Below, piece by piece: positions 59,375 through 64,000 of a DNA stretch of 64,000 bases. The DNA is from Rhizomys pruinosus (Eukaryota > Chordata > Mammalia > Rodentia > Spalacidae): contig VZQC01009986.1 in assembly GCA_009823505.1 (NCBI GenBank), positions 1 to 64,000 on the forward strand, in the 5' to 3' direction. The notes under the pieces are model-generated. The model did no database searches, had not been told where the DNA came from, and saw nothing but the letters and a program-made list of their open reading frames with translations. The position numbers and the translations under genes were made by a program. The first letter of the stretch is position 1; each line of letters starts with the position of its first letter.

Positions 59375-59575
59375 TTTTCAGAATTTTTTATTATTTATTT
59401 ATGAGCCTGTGTGTGTGTGTGTACATGTGCCTGTGCACGTGCCGGAGCTCCCATGCCACAGAACACTTGCAGAGGTCATTTGGTTCTCTCGTCTTCTACC
59501 ATGTGGGTCCTGGGGATCAAGATCAAGCTTAACCACAAGCACCTTTATCCACTGAGCCATCTCATTAGCCATGAC
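59375..59575 (-). repeat. Diverged B3-like SINE, antisense
   Basis: 'Tttatttatgagcctgtgtgtg', 'cagaggtcatttggttctc' and 'tatccactgagccatctcattagcc'. Confidence 0.55.
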
Positions 59576-60149
59576 CATTTGTTTTTGTTCTAAGTATTAT
59601 TACAGCTTTGTACTATAATTTTAAATTAGGTATTGTAATACTGTAACATATGCTCAGGATTGCTTTGGTTATTTGGGGTCTTTTTAGTTTCCATGTGAAT
59701 GTTATGATTGTTTTCCTATTTCTGTAAAGAGTATCATTGGGAATTTAATGATGACTGTATTTAATATGTAGATTGCTTTATAATATAGCCAGTGTTATAG
59801 TATTGATTCTGCCAATCCTTGAGCCTTGGGAAGCTTTTCCATCTACTAGTGTCTTCAATCTCGTTCACTGTCTTAGAGTTTTATAGTAGTGACTTTTCAT
59901 CTCCTTGGTTAGGGTTATGACCCGGCATTTTTTTTTTTTTTTTAATGTATGAGAAATGGGATTCCTTCTGCCTGATTTCTTTCTTGGCAAGTTCATTATA
60001 AATATATAGAAAGGCTGCTAGTTTCTGTATGTTGTTTTTTTTTTATTTTGTTCTGGTTTTTTTTTTTTTTTTTTTTGGTGTCATTAGTTTTTAAGTATAG
60101 GATCATGTCATGTACAAATACTGATGTTAGCTTCTCCCTTTCCATTCTT

Positions 60150-60367
60150 TTTTTGGTCTTTTTGAGACAGGGTCTCCCTATAGCCCCAGCTGGCCTGGAA
60201 CTCACTCTGTAGACCAGGTGGCCTTGAACTCGGAGAGATCCACCTGCCTTGGCCTCCCCATACTCGGCTTAAAGACAGTTCTTAGGCTGCCATGTGTGCT
60301 AGGATTGAACACTTGGGTCCTCTGCAGACAAGTTCTGTGCCTTAACCTCTACCATCTCTCCAGCCCC
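60150..60367 (-). mobile_element. Fused partial B1 and partial B2, antisense
   Basis: The B1 stops at 'cttggcctcccc' (about 60260) and a headless B2 reverse complement starts at 'aaagacagttcttagg' and ends 'ctctccagcccc'. No duplication lies between them, so a deletion or template switch joined them. Confidence 0.75.
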
Positions 60368-60462
60368 ATCTTCTCCAGCCCTCCGTATTCTTTTTTCTTA
60401 CTTCCTGCTTCTTACTCCCGTCTACTGCTGTAACTAAACTTTTGATCACTGTTGAGAATTAG

Positions 60463-60735
60463 ACAGCAGAGAGCGGGAGAGATGCTCAGCGGTTTAAGAG
60501 CACTGACTGCTCTTGCAGAGGACCCGGGTTCAATTCCAGCACACACACACACACAAAAAAAAAAAAACATCTTTAAGCCAGGTGTGGTGGTGCACACTTT
60601 AGCTTAGCACTTGGGAGGCAGAGGCAGGGTGCTGTCTGTGAGGTCAAGGCCAGCCTGGTCTACGCACCTAGTTCCAAGGCAGCTGGGGCTACAAGGGAGA
60701 GCCCCGGTCTAAAAAAAAAAAAAAAAAAAAAACAC
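60463..60735 (+). mobile_element. Truncated B2 followed by B1, both sense
   Basis: B2 head to 'gggttcaattccagcac' then a short (CA)n and A tract (60463-60567). Then B1 from 'agccaggtgtggtggtgcacac' to a long A tail. Confidence 0.8.
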
Positions 60736-61021
60736 CAAAAAAAAGAAATTTAGAACAGCAAGAATGGGCCCTTTGCCTTGTTCCTGATGTTGGGGGAAAT
60801 GGTGTTTCCCCCATTTTGTGTACTACTGACTGTATGTTTGTTGTTTTAGTTTTTATTACACTGAAATATGTTCTAGTTTCTTGAGGGCTTATATTAGGAA
60901 CACATGTTGATCTTTGCCAAAGAGGCCTTGTGGGTGTCTATTGAGATGATCACATGATCACATGATTTCTGTCCTTAATAAGCTAGAAGTTCTGTTACAT
61001 CTGCTTTTAAAATTTATTCTC

Positions 61022-61261
61022 GGGCTGGAGAGATGGCCTAGCGGTTAAGAGCGCCGACCGCTCTTACAGAGGACCCGGGTTCGATCCCCAGCACCCACAT
61101 GGTGGCTGAGAACCGTCTGAAACTCCAATTCCAGGAGAACTCCAGTTCCAGGGGAATCCGAAACCCTCTTCTGACTTCCGTAGCATTGCATGACACGGGT
61201 GCACAAACTTGCATGCAGACAGTACATCATACACATACAGAAATAAAAAAAAATTTTTTTT
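61022..61261 (+). mobile_element. B2 SINE, sense, duplication subfamily
   Basis: 17-bp internal duplication at 61121-61154. AATTTATTCTC at 61011-61021 and 61262-61272. Confidence 0.95.
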
Positions 61262-61337
61262 AATTTATTCTCAATGCAAATATGAATGTATTTTAGCATA
61301 TATCTGCCTGAAATTAAGAAAACCCTATAGGAATTGT

Positions 61338-61388
61338 ATTTGAGTTATAATGAATTCAGACTAGCCTTGAACTCATTATAACTCAAAT
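61338..61388. repeat. Perfect 16-bp inverted repeat beside a B1 scrap
   Basis: ATTTGAGTTATAATGA (61338-61353), a 19-nt spacer, then its exact complement (61373-61388). The spacer is antisense B1 ('gactagccttgaac'), and sense B1 sequence follows to about 61455. Confidence 0.85.
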
Positions 61389-61494
61389 TATAACTACATA
61401 ACAAGTCCCAGGGCAGCTGGAGCTACAGGGAGACACTGTCTCAAAAAGACTGGAAAGGGGGGAAATATACCCTAAATATTAAGACTAGGTTACA

Positions 61495-61605
61495 GCTAGG
61501 CATGGTGGTACACATTTGTACTCCCGCATTTATGAGGCTAAGGCAGGAGAATCACATGTCCAGCCACCAGATTGGGCTGCCTGGTGAGGTGCTCATTCAA
61601 GGAGG
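61495..61605 (+). repeat. Old B1-like fragment, sense
   Basis: 'Cagctaggcatggtggtacacatttgtac' and 'aggctaaggcaggagaatcac'. The right half is lost. Confidence 0.5.
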
Positions 61606-62396
61606 GAAGGAGAGGGATAGCAAGAGAAAAAGTTATTTTGTAGAAATGAATATATCCATATTTTGCCATATAAGAAAAAAAGAGTTGAGATTTAAAGGCA
61701 AAAAGAAGTTCCTGAATAGATCTGCTAGTTTAGACAATAAAAATACAGTAACCCTGTCTGAAAGCAGAATTGGCTTGTCTTTCTTAATTATGGTTCTGAA
61801 GTGCCAATCTTGGGAGGGAATCTGTTCTTTTTAATGTGCAAGAGGAGCTGGGGCTCATAGAGTTAATGAGTTTCTCAGAATCATCCAACAACTCTATTGC
61901 CAGTCAGGATCTCAGGAAGTGCTTAGATAACCCATGTATCTTATGTTGTCTGGCCAATTTATGTGTTTACACTGTTCAGTGTTGACTCAGTTCATTAAAA
62001 GCAATTACAGTGTTGGGATAAGCAGTCTTATTCCTGTCACTCCAGACCAGCTCAAAAGTTTCTTTTCCAGTGCTGACTGGGTGTAAGAATGGTGTTACTT
62101 AATCAAATTGATTTATCTGTTTATGCTTAATGAAATCCTCTGACTTACTGAGAGATAATCTCGAAGATGTAAATGTTTCTAAGTATGAAAATGTTCTTAG
62201 AGGAACACAATTTCTAGCTTAGAAGCCGTTCCATTGCTGTTCTCTTTTGGTTAGAAGTAAAAGAAGTGGTCCTCTGTTCCTGCTGGGGGGTGTGTGTGCA
62301 CGTGTGTGTGCTTGCCCCTTAAACTTCTATGTAGTCTATGATGACCTCGTACAATATTTATCGATGATGTAGCAGATATTTAGGTCGATGTTAATT

Positions 62397-62610
62397 TTTC
62401 ATTATTTTTATTTTATGAACATGAGTGTTTTGCCTGAATGTATTTAGTGCACTCATGTGCAGTGCCCATGAAGGCCGGAAGAGGACATTGGATACCCCAG
62501 AACTGGAGTCACGAATGCTTCTTAGCCACTATTTGAGTGCTGGGAACTGAACCCTGGTTCTCTGGAAGAGCAGTGAGTGCTCTTAGCCACTAAGCCAACT
62601 TTCCAGCCTT
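62397..62610 (-). repeat. Older B2/B3 SINE, antisense
   Basis: 'Atgaacatgagtgttttgcc' to 'ccactaagccaactttccagcc'. The LTR inserted just beyond its edge. Confidence 0.7.
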
Positions 62611-62616
62611 AATATT

Positions 62617-63103
62617 TGTATGAAATACTTGCACACTTGTAGGAAACACTTGTATGAAGCCACAGCAACAAAGCACCTCTCGCTCGTTCTTCTCAAAGCT
62701 GTTTATTATTCAGGCAGGCAGGTCTTGTCAGAACGGTTTATTCAGGCACATCTTTTCTCCTTCTCCAAGCCTCTCCCTCTAAGCCTTAAGCCTTAAGCCT
62801 TCTCCTTCCTCAGGCAAGCAAGCTTCTCTCTCAGACTAGAAAGGAGAGAGAGAGTGAGTCCCTCTATCTAGAAAGTCCCTCTATTTATCCACCTTCCCAG
62901 CCCAGGTTGCGTGGCTGGTCTATTGGTATCATCTGGCCTGATCTTGTATACAGGGTGCACCTGCACAGCTCAAATGGTGAGCGTGGCTTTACTTTGAGGT
63001 AGGAGGGAATCAGGTGTTAATCATAAGACTCAGGTGTTAGTCATAAAACTTTGCTAAAGTCTCGGGTGCCTTCTTAGGACTGTCACCACACCTGCTCTCC
63101 ACA
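62617..63103 (-). mobile_element. ERVK-type solo LTR, antisense, 6-bp target duplication
   Basis: 487 bp with TG...CA ends on both strands, flanked by AATATT at 62611-62616 and 63104-63109. Read on the minus strand it starts TGTGGAGAGCAGG, has two near-identical ~22-bp repeats, a GGATAAATAG TATA-like box (62881-62890), and two AATAAA poly(A) signals (complement of 62737-62742 and 62702-62707). No gag, pol or env sequence is present. The exact family is not known to me. Confidence 0.85.
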
Positions 63104-63646
63104 AATATTCATATCTATTAACAGCCAACACGACTGAAACACATTCCTTAGACAGTTACTTTTGCTTTGTACAGGGTGATTTCCTAAATATGCTTCAGCA
63201 TAATCTTTGAGTAGATTTTTGATTCATTATATCGTACATTCAAGCGTGTCAATCTCTATTACTGGGTATTATTCCTTGTGAACTGGGGGCTATTTTGATG
63301 GTCACTTCAAAGGTTGTTATTGTCCTTAAATGATAACAGGGGTGAAATGTTTGGCTTGTAGTCATAAAAGCCAAAACATATAGCACTTGCTGGTTCTACT
63401 TAGTCCATTTATTGTATGGTGTTATAAACAAAATAGCTTAAGCCATATGTGAAGAATTTGTAAAAGGTCTTAAGCACTCTCAGATGTTCTGTTGACTAGA
63501 TAATGAATAAACCCCCTGATTAATGTAAATTAAATAGGGAAAATCAAATGTGCAACTTGTAAAAAAAAAAGTAATAATGTTGCTAGCACATAGAATCAAC
63601 CTTCATACTACTTAAACACAGGAATGTAAAAAAAAAAAAAGTCGAA

Positions 63647-63799
63647 GCCGGGTGTGGTGGTGCACGCCTTAAATCCTAGCACTTGGAGGCAGAGGCAGGC
63701 AGATCTTTGTGAGTTTAAGGCCAGCCTGGTCTACAGAGTGAGTTCCAGGACAGCTGGGGCTACAGGGAGTCCCTGTATTGAAAAGACCAAAAAAAAAAA
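63647..63799 (+). mobile_element. B1 SINE, sense
   Basis: 'Gccgggtgtggtggtgcacgcc' to 'gaaaagacc' and A tail. A-rich flanks obscure the target duplication. Confidence 0.9.
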
Positions 63800-64000
63800 G
63801 TAATTTATAGTATTGAAAATTATCCATAATATATTTTAAACATTGAATATAATAGAATACAAACAGTACTTTGCAGCATTTAGAATTATTTTCTAGGCTT
63901 TAAAATTTTAATTCCTCAGAGCTTACACATGCTAGCTTGCCTTTAATAAGGGCTCCCTGCTTTTAAGATATGTTTTAGGCCCACAGAGTCTCTGAAACAT

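Larger units (their letters stand above)
58260..61020 (-). mobile_element. Old L1 ORF2 remnant, antisense, riddled with SINEs
   Basis: 'Gatgagatctaatctcaaagcag', 'ccagcaccacttgttgaggag', 'ggattgctttggttatttggggtc' and 'ccaatccttgagccttggg' are L1 ORF2 in reverse, in collinear order. At least five SINEs interrupt it. Confidence 0.7.
38553..64000 (+). other. ZFAND4 intron 2 (to window end)
   Basis: At least 25.4 kb with no coding exon that I can identify. Stretches where I recognise nothing: 38560-39280, 40710-41060, 41530-42590, 43210-43780, 43960-44760, 45024-45470, 51871-52180, 56980-57680, 61610-62390 and 63110-63640. The rest is repeats, listed separately. Confidence 0.75.

Noticed and set aside
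38553..64000. Search for the second ZFAND4 coding exon
   Set aside because: I looked for the expected continuation of the ubiquitin fold after LEG and saw no candidate with an acceptor in the right phase; a translated search would settle it.

Overview
The window is nuclear DNA from a muroid rodent. Spliced GT-AG genes sit in a dense background of B1, B2/B3, B4 and ID SINEs, L1 remnants and rodent LTRs. The consensus of the B1 and tRNA-derived SINEs does not look like the usual house-mouse or rat forms, so a cricetid or vole-like rodent is possible. I cannot fix the species by reading alone. There is no prokaryotic or viral gene set.

Region 1 (1-32.3 kb, + strand) is the 3' part of WASHC2 (FAM21), the long acidic-tailed subunit of the WASH actin-nucleation complex on endosomes. 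Fourteen coding exons can be chained with canonical splice sites and an unbroken frame. They total 2,397 nt (798 codons plus TAG at 32075-32077) and end in a C-terminus that matches the family. Upstream exons, including the N-terminal head that binds the rest of the WASH complex, lie before the window. The tail is an array of acidic L-F repeats (LFa motifs, which bind retromer), and most exons are phase-0 cassettes carrying one or two repeats.

Region 2 (32.3-34.3 kb) is a short intergenic spacer with an old hAT-like DNA transposon fossil, a B2 and a B1. Region 3 (34.5-38.6 kb, + strand) starts ZFAND4 (AN1 zinc finger plus ubiquitin-like protein). It has a TATA-less CpG island promoter, a predicted noncoding exon 1, and a first coding exon that encodes the start of the ubiquitin-like domain. 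WASHC2 and ZFAND4 are tail-to-head neighbours, the order I recall for mouse and human.

Region 4 (38.6-64 kb) appears to be all ZFAND4 intron 2; I could not find the next coding exon. It holds a 5'-truncated antisense L1 (52.2-57 kb) with a 661-codon ORF2 remnant, older antisense L1 pieces (45.5-50.9 kb and 58.3-61 kb), a MaLR-type solo LTR with a 5-bp target duplication (48450-48789), an ERVK-type antisense solo LTR with a 6-bp target duplication (62617-63103), and many SINEs nested in one another.

I found no convincing previously undescribed biological system. The most checkable observations are inverted B2 pairs in introns, a B2 subfamily marked by a 17-bp internal duplication, truncated B2 copies with complete target duplications, the two solo LTRs, the exon-per-repeat architecture of WASHC2, and an in-frame upstream ATG in ZFAND4. 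All family assignments are by eye; no database search was run.
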